64,000 bases of DNA from Gammaproteobacteria bacterium (GTDB lineage: Bacteria; Pseudomonadota; Gammaproteobacteria; Steroidobacterales; Steroidobacteraceae). This document shows positions 8,633-16,851 of this stretch, piece after piece. Each line of letters starts with the position of its first letter. The first letter of the stretch is position 1. The stretch spans positions 883,274 through 947,273 of the forward strand of contig PKRE01000001.1 in assembly GCA_017577615.1 (NCBI GenBank), read 5' to 3'. The notes below the pieces were generated by a model, which saw only the letters and a list, made by a program, of their open reading frames with translations, was not told the origin of the DNA and made no database searches. The position numbers and the translations under genes are program-made.

Positions 8633-10588
8633 TCAGCGCTGCCCGACTGGCTCGATGTCGCCGCCCGCCGAGGATGCCGCCACCCGGTAAAGCAAATACG
8701 CGATCGCTGCGAGCATGACCAGTCCGACGCCTTCGCCGAACTGGAGATACGCAGGCAGAGCAAGTACATCGTCGCGCTTCGAAACGACGATCGGGATCGC
8801 GATGAGGATACCCATCAGCGCTTCGCCAGTGATCAAGCCCGCCGAGAACAGCACGCCTTTACGATGGATGCGTTCGTTATCGGTCATGCCGGTGCGCGAC
8901 TTGACGACGCGCTCGACGATATGGGCTAGCAGACCACCGAGGAAGATCGGTACCGTCAGATCGAGCGGTAGATAAATGCCGACAGCGGCAGCAAGCACCG
9001 GCACACGAAAGCTCGATTGCCGCTTCTTGAGCACCTCATCGACGGCAATGATCGCTGCTCCGATGGCGGCGCCGATCCAGATCAGGTTCCACGGCAATTC
9101 GCCGCCGAACATCCCCTGCGCTACGGAAGCCATCAGCGTCGCCTGCGGCGCGAGCAAGGCATTGGGTCGCTCGGGCGTGCGCACGCCGATGCCGTAAGCC
9201 TCGTTGAGCACGTTCAAGACAGGCGTCATGACGAGCGCGCACGAGATCGCGCCGATCGCGAGCATGACCTGCTGACGCCATGGTGTTGCGCCCACCAAGT
9301 AGCCGCACTTCAAGTCTTGAAGGTTGTCGCCCGCGATTGCAGCGGCACAGCAGACCACCGCACCGATCATGATTGCTGCAACTGGTCCGAGCGATGCATC
9401 CCGCCCCATGAGGACGGTCAGCACGAGCGAAGCGAACAGGATCGTGCCGATCGTGATGCCCGACACGGGGTTGTTCGACGAGCCTACGAGCCCGGCCATG
9501 TAAGCCGACACGGAGCTGAATAGGAAACCCGTGACGATCATGATAATTGTCATCGGCAAGGACACTGTGAAGTCGCGGACGATAGCGTGATAGAGCACCG
9601 CAAGCGGCACGGTGAACACGACGAGCCCGACGAGCACCGCTCTCATCGGCAAGTCCTGCTCGGTGTGCACAAGCACTTTCTCGGCTCCAGCACGTGTGGC
9701 GGCGAGTCCGCTGCGAATGCCGGACAGCAGTGAGTGACGCAAGGCGATCAGCGTCCAGATACCGCCGATCAGCATCGCACCGACGCCGAGATAACGTATC
9801 TTGGCGCCCCAGATCGCGCCGGCAGCCGCTTCCGCGCCGAGCGCTGCCACCTGCTCGGCGAGCGCGGGGTCTGAGTCGAGGAAGAACGTGCTGTAGATCG
9901 GGATCGCAATGTTCCACGACAGGATACCGCCCGCCACCACCACGATGCCGATGTTGAGGCCGACGATATAGCCGACACCGAGAAGCGCCGGGCTCAAATT
10001 GGTGCCGATATAGGCAATGGCTTTACCGAGGAACGACGCGTGCGCGGCGGCGTCAGGTACGAGTCGCAGACCGCTCGCCGCGAGCAGCTTGACCAGTCCA
10101 CCCAGCCCGGCAGCGCCGGCGAGCACGCGGATGCCTTGCGCGGGGTTCTCCCCCGTCTTGAGCACCTCGGCCGCTGCCTTTCCTTCTGGAAAGGCGAGCT
10201 GCTGATCGACGATCAACGAGCGACGTAGCGGGACCGAGAAGAGCACTCCCAGCACGCCGCCGAGACCGGCAATCGCGAGCACCCAGGAATACTTGAAGTC
10301 ATCCCAGTAGTTCAGAAGGATGAGCGCCGGCACCGTGAAAATGACACCGGCCGCGATCGACGAGCCAGCCGAGGCGCCGGTCTGCACGATGTTGTTCTCG
10401 AGGATGTGGCCGCCTCCGAGCAAACGCAGCACCGCCATCGAGACCACTGCGGCGGGAATCGCGGTCGCGATGGTCAAGCCGGCAAACAGCCCGAGGTAAG
10501 TGTTCGCAGCCGCAAGCACCATGGCGAGCACGATCGCGAGGATGACGGCGCGCGGAGTGAGCTGCGGGCCCGGAGGAGAGATATTCAT
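8633..10588 (-). CDS. OPT family oligopeptide transporter
   Basis: Polytopic inner-membrane protein of 651 residues with many hydrophobic helices. It starts with TPRAVILAIVLAMVLAAANTYLGL and includes HILENNIVQTGASAGSSIAAG and SSNNPVSGITIGTILFASL, which are typical of the oligopeptide transporter superfamily. Such carriers move peptides or metal chelates with protons. The ATG at 10588 follows GGGAG and removes an unrelated N-terminal extension. The gene is the last of three on the minus strand, 50 bp after the M2 peptidase and with a POT transporter upstream, which supports peptides as substrates. Confidence 0.92.
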   Translation of the reverse strand: MNISPPGPQLTPRAVILAIVLAMVLAAANTYLGLFAGLTIATAIPAAVVSMAVLRLLGGGHILENNIVQTGASAGSSIAAGVIFTVPALILLNYWDDFKYSWVLAIAGLGGVLGVLFSVPLRRSLIVDQQLAFPEGKAAAEVLKTGENPAQGIRVLAGAAGLGGLVKLLAASGLRLVPDAAAHASFLGKAIAYIGTNLSPALLGVGYIVGLNIGIVVVAGGILSWNIAIPIYSTFFLDSDPALAEQVAALGAEAAAGAIWGAKIRYLGVGAMLIGGIWTLIALRHSLLSGIRSGLAATRAGAEKVLVHTEQDLPMRAVLVGLVVFTVPLAVLYHAIVRDFTVSLPMTIIMIVTGFLFSSVSAYMAGLVGSSNNPVSGITIGTILFASLVLTVLMGRDASLGPVAAIMIGAVVCCAAAIAGDNLQDLKCGYLVGATPWRQQVMLAIGAISCALVMTPVLNVLNEAYGIGVRTPERPNALLAPQATLMASVAQGMFGGELPWNLIWIGAAIGAAIIAVDEVLKKRQSSFRVPVLAAAVGIYLPLDLTVPIFLGGLLAHIVERVVKSRTGMTDNERIHRKGVLFSAGLITGEALMGILIAIPIVVSKRDDVLALPAYLQFGEGVGLVMLAAIAYLLYRVAASSAGGDIEPVGQR

Positions 10589-10638
10589 GCTCGTTGTGCT
10601 CCCTCTCTCAAGAGATGTGGCAACAGTGAGTGCTGCGC

Positions 10639-12447
10639 TCACCAGCCGCACTGGCGATCCTTGTTCTGCTCTTCGAGCCAGCTCATGAGCGGCGCGAAGT
10701 ACTCGATGATGGCCGAGGCGTCCATTGTTCGCGTTCCGGTGAGCATCTCCAGTGTGTCCTGCCACGGTTGACTCTTGCCAGCCGCGAGCATTTGTCGAAA
10801 GCGCTGACCCGCTTGCTCGTTACCGTACACCGAGCACTCGTGCAATGGTCCGTCGTGCCCGGCCGCTTCGCAGAGCGCGCGATGGAACTGGAACTGTAGG
10901 ATGAACGACAGGAAATAACGCGTGTACGGCGTATTCGCGGGAATGTGATACTTCGCGCCCGGGTCGAAGTCTTCTTCGGATCGCGGGACCGGAGCGGCGA
11001 CCCCTTGATATTGCTCCCGCAGCTGCCACCAGGCGCTGTTGTAATTCTCCGGGGCGATCTCGCCAGAGAAGACCTTCCAACGCCACTCGTCGATTAGTCT
11101 CCCGAACGGCAGGAATGCGATCTTGTCGAGCGCGAGCTTCATCTGCTCGTTGATCGTGGCCTCGTAGCTGCGCTTCACCGGTCCGATCAGCCCGATCTGA
11201 TGCAGGTAGGCGGGCGTCATCGATAAGTTCACGGTATCGCCCACTGCCTCGTGAAAGCCGTCGTGCGCGCCGCCCTGGAACAAGTACGGCTGGTCCTTGT
11301 ACATGAGGTAGTAGTACACGTGTCCGAGCTCGTGGTAAACGGTCATGAGCTCGTCGTGCGTGGGCTCGATGCACTGCTTGATGCGCACATCCTCCCGCGA
11401 ATCCATGTGCCACGCGCTGGCATGACATTGCACCTCGCGGTCGGCCGGCTTCGTGAGCATCGAGCGCTCCCAGAACGTTTGCGGCAGCTTGGGAAAGCCG
11501 AGCGACACGTAGAAATGCTCCGCCGCGTGCGTGATGCGAATGGCGTCATACCCTTGCTTCCTGAGCGCCGCCGTGATGTCCAGATCGGAGACGCCGGGAT
11601 ACGGCTCGACGAGTGGATAGATCTCCGCCCACTGCTGAGCCCACATGTTGCCGAGCAAGTGCGCGGGGATGGGCTTGCCGCTCGGTACGCGTTCCTCGCC
11701 GTGGACGTGCTGCAGCTTATCGCGCACGTGACAATGCAGCGCCTCGTATAACGGCTTGACTTGATCCCACAGGTGTGCGACCTCGTTCGTGAATTCATCG
11801 GGCGACATGTCGTATTTCGAGCGCCACATCGCACCGAGGTCACGGAAGCCGAGCTCGCGGGCACCTTCGTTGGCGAGCTCGACGAACTCCGCATAGTCTT
11901 CCCGTATCGCACGTGCGGTCGAATGCCAACCCGTCCACGCCTCGAGCAGCGCATCGTAGTCGCGGCTCTCAGCCATGATTCGCGTGAGCTCGGTTTGTCC
12001 CTTGCACGAGTCAGGGCCCTCGGGGCAATACTTTGCCGAGCCGTACATGCCCTTCATCTTGGAGGTCAACGCCGCGAGCCGCGCACGTTTCTGCGGATCC
12101 TTGGGAGCAGGTGCGACCACGCCCAGCTTGAGCAAATGCAAAGCGCGAGCGGTCGTCGGACTGAGCGTTGCGTTCTCGTACGCGCGCGCTTGCTCGACCG
12201 CTTGCGTGAAATACTCGAGATAGCGCTCGTGCGCCCTGGCGCTCAAGAACTCAGTGTCGGGATTGATATAGGTCGCATGAGTGAAGGCGGCAGCGGCCGA
12301 CTCGCGGCCATATTCGGCCATCTCACGATTGATGCGCTCGACGAAGGCATCGGCCGATTCGCGCACCGCGGGCCCCGGATCTTTCGCGCAGCCTGCTGCA
12401 AGCGCAGCGGTCAACCACACTGCTGCTCGAACGCTGGAACGTACCAT
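10639..12447 (-). CDS. M2 family (ACE-like) dipeptidyl carboxypeptidase lipoprotein
   Basis: Zinc metallopeptidase homologous to angiotensin-converting enzyme, removing C-terminal dipeptides. A lipoprotein signal peptide ends in LAAGC (Cys about residue 20), so the enzyme is anchored in the cell envelope. The zinc site HELGH lies near residues 370-374, with the third ligand in HEAVGDT about 25 residues later. HIPANTPYTRYFLSFILQFQ near residue 510 matches the conserved ACE substrate- and chloride-site region. At 602 residues it is a single-domain M2 enzyme of normal size. It lies 13 bp after the POT transporter gene and before the OPT gene, forming a peptide uptake and breakdown operon. Confidence 0.95.
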   Translation of the reverse strand: MVRSSVRAAVWLTAALAAGCAKDPGPAVRESADAFVERINREMAEYGRESAAAAFTHATYINPDTEFLSARAHERYLEYFTQAVEQARAYENATLSPTTARALHLLKLGVVAPAPKDPQKRARLAALTSKMKGMYGSAKYCPEGPDSCKGQTELTRIMAESRDYDALLEAWTGWHSTARAIREDYAEFVELANEGARELGFRDLGAMWRSKYDMSPDEFTNEVAHLWDQVKPLYEALHCHVRDKLQHVHGEERVPSGKPIPAHLLGNMWAQQWAEIYPLVEPYPGVSDLDITAALRKQGYDAIRITHAAEHFYVSLGFPKLPQTFWERSMLTKPADREVQCHASAWHMDSREDVRIKQCIEPTHDELMTVYHELGHVYYYLMYKDQPYLFQGGAHDGFHEAVGDTVNLSMTPAYLHQIGLIGPVKRSYEATINEQMKLALDKIAFLPFGRLIDEWRWKVFSGEIAPENYNSAWWQLREQYQGVAAPVPRSEEDFDPGAKYHIPANTPYTRYFLSFILQFQFHRALCEAAGHDGPLHECSVYGNEQAGQRFRQMLAAGKSQPWQDTLEMLTGTRTMDASAIIEYFAPLMSWLEEQNKDRQCGW

Positions 12448-12460
12448 CGTCGTCTCCGCC

Positions 12461-13969
12461 TCAGTTGACTCCGCCCATGAGCTTCTTGACCGGCTTGCTC
12501 AAGAGCAGCAGCACGATACCCGCGGCAGTGGAGAAGATCACGAACTGCATGAATTGACCGGGCATCGCCGCGAGGTTGTCCGACTCGAACATTCCCGCCA
12601 GCAGGCCTGCTGAGAGATTGCCTACGGATGTGGCCAGGAACCACACGCCCATCATCTGCGATACATAACGCGTCGGTGCGAGCTTCGTGACGTAGCTCAG
12701 ACCGACCGGGCTCAGGCACAGCTCGCCGTAAGTGTGCAGCAGGTACGTGAGCGCGAGCAGATATGGCATGGCTTGACCGCCCTGCGACACGATGTTCGCG
12801 GCGATGACCATGAACACGAAGCCCACACCGAGCAGGATGAGCGCCCATCCGAACTTTGCTGGTGCCGACGGATCGAGATTGCGCTTGGCCAGCGCTACCC
12901 ACAGCATCGAGAACGGCGTCGCGAAGATCAGGATGTAGATGGAGTTGAGCGACTGAAACCATGCGGTCGGGATTTCGAACCGCCATGCGTCGATATAGCG
13001 ATCGACGTAGCGCTCGGCAAAAAGATTCAAGGAGGCGCCGGTCTGCTCGAACCCCGCCCAGAACATGGCGCAGCCGACGAACAGGAACAGTATCACCAGC
13101 ATCCGCTTCTTCTCGGTGGCATCGAGCCCGGCGAGCGTGAACATGTACGCGAAGTACAGGACGGCGATGCCGATCAGCGCGCCGCCGGTGCCCCGCGCGA
13201 GCGCGAGCGGGTCAATCTCGAGCACGCCCGTGAGCGCGAGCAAATAGACGATCACCATGGCGGCGGCGGATGCGGCAACGGCATACCAGCCGCGTCGTTG
13301 CGACGTCGGGTCGATGCCGCCTTTGGCGGAGGAGATGTGAGCGCCGGCGTCGCCGAGGTGGTGTTGAAAAGCTCGGTACTGGATCAGCCCTACGATCATC
13401 AGGATCCCGCCTGCTGCGAAGGCCACGCTCCAGCCGAAGTGTACGGCGAGTAGCCCGGTGACGATGGGCCCCAGGAACCCGCCGAGGTTGATGCCCATAT
13501 AGAAAATCGTGAAGCCCGCGTCGCGTCGTGCGCCGCCTTCCGGATAGAGATCCGCAACCATCGCACTCACGTTCGGCTTCAGCAGACCGACGCCGCAGAC
13601 GATGACCATGAGGCCGAGATAGAAGGTGCCGGGGACGCTGCCGAAGGCGAGCAGCAAGTTGCCGATCGCGATCAGGATGCCTCCATACCAGACGGCCCGG
13701 CGCGCGCCGATCAAACGATCGGCAATCCATCCTCCAGGCAGGCAGAGAATGTACGAAGCGGAAATGTAGAGCCCGTAGATGGCGTTGGCCGTGCGATCGT
13801 CCAGCCCGAATCCGCCGCGCGTTGCGTCCGCAAGAAACAGCACGAGCAGCGCACGCATGCCGTAATACGTGAACCGCTCCCACATCTCAGTGAAAAAGAG
13901 CGTCATCAGACCGCGGGGATGACCGAGCACCTCGCGACCTTGCGTCGAATCGCTCACCGCTGCGTTCAT
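12461..13969 (-). CDS. POT/PTR2 family proton-dependent peptide transporter
   Basis: Inner-membrane carrier of 502 residues with about 14 hydrophobic segments. The family signature ExxERFTYYGMRAL (about residues 28-41) and the PTR2 motif FYMGINLGGFLGPIVTG (about 153-169) are intact; the first holds the proton-coupling glutamates. It imports di- and tripeptides. First gene of the operon POT - M2 peptidase - OPT on the minus strand. The 165-bp gap upstream separates it from tatC. Confidence 0.95.
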   Translation of the reverse strand: MNAAVSDSTQGREVLGHPRGLMTLFFTEMWERFTYYGMRALLVLFLADATRGGFGLDDRTANAIYGLYISASYILCLPGGWIADRLIGARRAVWYGGILIAIGNLLLAFGSVPGTFYLGLMVIVCGVGLLKPNVSAMVADLYPEGGARRDAGFTIFYMGINLGGFLGPIVTGLLAVHFGWSVAFAAGGILMIVGLIQYRAFQHHLGDAGAHISSAKGGIDPTSQRRGWYAVAASAAAMVIVYLLALTGVLEIDPLALARGTGGALIGIAVLYFAYMFTLAGLDATEKKRMLVILFLFVGCAMFWAGFEQTGASLNLFAERYVDRYIDAWRFEIPTAWFQSLNSIYILIFATPFSMLWVALAKRNLDPSAPAKFGWALILLGVGFVFMVIAANIVSQGGQAMPYLLALTYLLHTYGELCLSPVGLSYVTKLAPTRYVSQMMGVWFLATSVGNLSAGLLAGMFESDNLAAMPGQFMQFVIFSTAAGIVLLLLSKPVKKLMGGVN

Positions 13970-14134
13970 TCTGGAGCTCGCCTCGTCTCGTTGACGCGCT
14001 CGTGCTGCTCAGCGCGAAGTTGATTCTTGTGGCGCGACAGAGATGCCGCGATGGCGAGTCTCTATCATCCGCGAAGGCTCGAGCAAGAGACGCTTGCTCG
14101 TGTATACATCATCGAGCGCGCGACCTCCCGGCGT

Positions 14135-14902
14135 TTACGTGGCCTCTCTTTCCTCGCTCCGTTGAGCGCGTCGACCGATCAGTAAGCGCGACAGAACGAT
14201 GCCGATCTCGTACAGGAGGTACATCGGAACGGCCATAAAAGACTGTGAGATGGCATCCGGTGGGGTGAGAAACGCGGCGACCACGAAAATCCCCAGCACG
14301 ACGTAACCGCGGTTCTTGGTCAGCGTTTCGATCCGCACGAGCCCCGTGGCGGCGAGCAGCACGGTCGCGATCGGAATCTCGAACGCCACGCCGAAAGCGA
14401 AGAACAGGAGCAGCACAAAATTCAGATAGCTCCCGATGTCCGTCATCATGAGTACGCCGTCGGGTGTGGTGCTCGCCAGGAAAGCGAACATCAGCGGGAA
14501 CACGACGAAGTACGCGAACGCTGCGCCGGCATAGAAGAGGACGATGCTGGAGATCACGAGCGGGATCGCGAAGCGCTTCTCGTTGCGATACAAGCCGGGC
14601 GCCACGAAGGCCCATGCCTGATACAGCACGTACGGCATTGCCAGGAACAACGCAGCGAAGAACGCGAGCTTGAGCGGGACCATCACGGGCGCGACCGGGC
14701 TCGTCGCGATCATTTGCGCGCCCTGCGGCAGCCTCTCGATGAGCGGTAACGCGAGCAGCGTGAAGAGCTCGTTCTGGAAAATCACACACGGCACGAACAG
14801 CACGAGCACCGAGATCAGCGCGCGCAGCATCCGCTGGCGCAGCTCCATCAAATGGGAGATCAGCGTGCCTTCTGCAAGTTGTTCGCGTTCATGGTCGCTC
14901 AT
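14135..14902 (-). CDS. tatC: Sec-independent protein translocase subunit TatC
   Basis: Six-helix inner-membrane receptor for twin-arginine signal peptides, 255 residues. The N-terminal cytoplasmic segment LISHLMELRQRMLRA, the loop FVAPGLYRNEKRF and the late segment VVAAFLTPPDAISQ are the conserved TatC regions. The start overlaps the tatB stop by four bases (ATGA), so TatB and TatC are translationally coupled. Confidence 0.97.
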   Translation of the reverse strand: MSDHEREQLAEGTLISHLMELRQRMLRALISVLVLFVPCVIFQNELFTLLALPLIERLPQGAQMIATSPVAPVMVPLKLAFFAALFLAMPYVLYQAWAFVAPGLYRNEKRFAIPLVISSIVLFYAGAAFAYFVVFPLMFAFLASTTPDGVLMMTDIGSYLNFVLLLFFAFGVAFEIPIATVLLAATGLVRIETLTKNRGYVVLGIFVVAAFLTPPDAISQSFMAVPMYLLYEIGIVLSRLLIGRRAQRSEEREAT

Positions 14903-15255
14903 TGCGACGGCTTGGTCGTGCTCGCCTCGGCAGTGGAAGACTCGCCTTCGGGCGGCTGTGTCTCAGGAGACGACGAAGAAACGGACGTGGGCTCGTGCGC
15001 AGCGCCACCAACATCGTTGGTATCACTCGAGCCCTGGTATGAAGAAGATGGAGTGGGCTGCGTAGGTCGCGAGCGCGCCAGCTCCTCCAACGTCACCTCC
15101 TGCTCGAGCTGAGCGTGCAGCTGCCGCGCCATTGCGCGCGCCCGGCCGGTCCAGCGACCGACCTTGCGCGCAAGCTCAGGCAGCCGCTCGGGACCAAGCA
15201 CCAGAAGCGCAAGGCCCAGGATCAGAACGATCTCGGTAAAGCCAACCTCGAACAT
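14899..15255 (-). CDS. tatB: Sec-independent protein translocase subunit TatB
   Basis: Single N-terminal membrane helix (IVLILGLALLVLGPERLP) followed by an amphipathic helix and a long, Ser/Thr/Pro/Glu-rich, probably disordered tail; 118 residues. The MFEVGFTEI start and GPERLPELARKVG hinge distinguish TatB from TatA. It forms the Tat receptor with TatC and is the middle gene of tatABC. Confidence 0.95.
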   Translation of the reverse strand: MFEVGFTEIVLILGLALLVLGPERLPELARKVGRWTGRARAMARQLHAQLEQEVTLEELARSRPTQPTPSSSYQGSSDTNDVGGAAHEPTSVSSSSPETQPPEGESSTAEASTTKPSQ

Positions 15256-15270
15256 GCAGCACGAAAGCCG

Positions 15271-15501
15271 TCAGACGCTCGAGGACTTGCTGCCCGACTT
15301 GCTCGCGCTCGAATCGAAGTCGGCGTCCTTGTCGTTGTGCGTGAGCTGCTTGTTCTCTTCTTCTTCTCCTTCGGTCAGCGCCTTTCTGAATCCTCGCACC
15401 GCGCTGCCCAGATCGGAGCCGATCGTGCGCAAGCGCTTCGCGCCGAAAATGAGCAGCGCGATCGCGAGGATGATCAACAGCTCTTTGAAACCGATGCCCA
15501 T
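15271..15501 (-). CDS. tatA: Sec-independent protein translocase subunit TatA
   Basis: Pore-forming Tat component, 76 residues. One membrane helix (ELLIILAIALLIFG) is followed by AKRLRTIGSDLGSAVRGFRKAL, the typical amphipathic helix with the FRKA motif, and a charged tail. I start at the ATG at 15501, preceded by GGAG, because longer versions add unrelated residues. Fifteen bases separate it from tatB. Confidence 0.95.
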   Translation of the reverse strand: MGIGFKELLIILAIALLIFGAKRLRTIGSDLGSAVRGFRKALTEGEEEENKQLTHNDKDADFDSSASKSGSKSSSV

Positions 15502-15595
15502 ACCAGTTCTCCAGCTCGTGAGCGACGCATGATACGCCAAATGCCAGGAACAGCGCGCGTCTCACATGCGAGCACGGCTGCGTGCGCGTATGCGC

Positions 15596-16060
15596 CTACA
15601 CGCCGCTTTTCGTTACCTCGGGTTTGACTTGCAGCCAGAACGTGACTGGCCCGTCGTTGATCAATGAGACCTGCATATTGGCGCCGAATTCCCCCGTTTG
15701 CACGTCGGGATGAGCACGCTTGGCGATCGTGACCAGGTAGTCGAACAAGCGCTGAGCTTCTTCAGGTGGTGCAGCGGGGCTGAAGCCGGGACGGGTGCCT
15801 TTGCTCGTGTCCGCCGCAAGCGTGAATTGCGAGACGAGCAATAGGCCGCCACCGATGTCGCTGACACTGCGATTCATTCGACCTTCCTCGTCGGGGAAAA
15901 CTCGGTAGGTCAGCAGCCGCTCGAGAAGACGATCCGCTTGCGCTTCAGTGTCGTGCCGCTCGATGCCGACGAGCACGAGTAAGCCGCGGCCGATCGCCCC
16001 GACGGTGCGGCCCTGCACGGTGACCTTTGCTTCCGAAACGCGCTGGAGGAGACCGATCAT
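15596..16060 (-). CDS. dtd: D-aminoacyl-tRNA deacylase
   Basis: Proofreading enzyme that frees tRNA mischarged with D-amino acids or glycine. The 154-residue protein has the two family motifs: SQFTL (about residues 77-81) and the cross-subunit NDGPVTFWL (about 133-141, Gly-cis-Pro). The N-terminus MIGLLQRVSEAKV is canonical. It is upstream of tatA on the same strand with a 94-bp gap. Confidence 0.96.
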   Translation of the reverse strand: MIGLLQRVSEAKVTVQGRTVGAIGRGLLVLVGIERHDTEAQADRLLERLLTYRVFPDEEGRMNRSVSDIGGGLLLVSQFTLAADTSKGTRPGFSPAAPPEEAQRLFDYLVTIAKRAHPDVQTGEFGANMQVSLINDGPVTFWLQVKPEVTKSGV

Positions 16061-16289
16061 CTCATGCTAGCCTTATGGGGAATCAATTTCCACTTTCGCT
16101 TAGAAATCGGCTACTCAAACCAAAAGTGTACCCACCTCCGTCCACTTTTTGCCCGAATTTACTCGTGTATGCTGCAACCTATGCCATTATTGAGCGGCAG
16201 AAGCAGCAAGTGGGTCACAGTGGCAGATAGAGCCTAATTTCAGGCTCGATTGTGGGATTCTTCATCACATTCTCAGGCGCAAGCCTCAC
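16061..16289. other. AT-richer intergenic segment with small inverted repeat
   Basis: This 229-bp gap is visibly richer in A and T than its neighbours and I see no credible gene in it. CAAAAGTG (16121-16128) and CACTTTTTG (16143-16151) form an inverted repeat with a 14-bp loop, which could act as a weak terminator for the TPR-lipoprotein gene. Phrases such as AATCAATTTCCACTTTCGC recall decayed insertion-sequence ends, but I cannot name an element. Confidence 0.4.
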
Positions 16290-16814
16290 CTAGTAGCGAA
16301 GCAGTGACTTGGCGCGCGCCTCCGCGTCCTGTGCCTCGATGTTCTTGCCTCGGGCACGGTAGCTCTGCGCGATCAGCTGCCAAGCTTGCGCCTGGGTGCG
16401 CGGGGCCTGCACCGACATCGAGATCGCCTTGCGGGCGAGGTTCTCGGCCTGAGCGTAATTGCCTTCGGCCTGACGCACTTTCGCAAGTTCTAGCCAGAGC
16501 AACGGATTGTTCGGCTCGATGCGCATCGCACGCTCGATCGACCCGGCGGCGATCGCGTAATTCTTCGCCGCAAGCTGCACATGTGCTTGCTCAACGAGCG
16601 CGCGCGATGCGGGGCCGAGCACTGGCTCGCGTGACGGGGGCTCCGGCAGCGGCTGCGACTCCTCCACTGTGGCCGGTGGGGAACCGGGATGGGTTTCGAC
16701 CGGTGGCTCCGGCACCGGCGCGGGGATCGGAGGCTGCGGCGGCTCGTAAGGCGCCGGCACGGCGCACGCCCCGAGCACCACTGCTAGCGACAAGAGTCCA
16801 ATGCGTCTGCGCAT
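16290..16814 (-). CDS. TPR-repeat lipoprotein
   Basis: The signal peptide ends in the lipobox VLGAC (Cys about residue 17). A Pro/Glu-rich linker (about 18-65) leads to three tetratricopeptide repeats (about 70-170), for example ALVEQAHVQLAAKNYAIAAG and NYAQAENLARKAI. This suggests an envelope protein that binds other proteins. It starts 37 bp after mrcB ends, in the same operon, so a role in regulating or scaffolding peptidoglycan synthesis is a reasonable inference, by analogy with LpoB or other PBP1B partners. It is not recognisably LpoB. Confidence 0.8.
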   Translation of the reverse strand: MRRRIGLLSLAVVLGACAVPAPYEPPQPPIPAPVPEPPVETHPGSPPATVEESQPLPEPPSREPVLGPASRALVEQAHVQLAAKNYAIAAGSIERAMRIEPNNPLLWLELAKVRQAEGNYAQAENLARKAISMSVQAPRTQAQAWQLIAQSYRARGKNIEAQDAEARAKSLLRY

Positions 16815-16851
16815 GACGTTCCCATTGCTTGCTCGATCGAGGTCGGCACGC

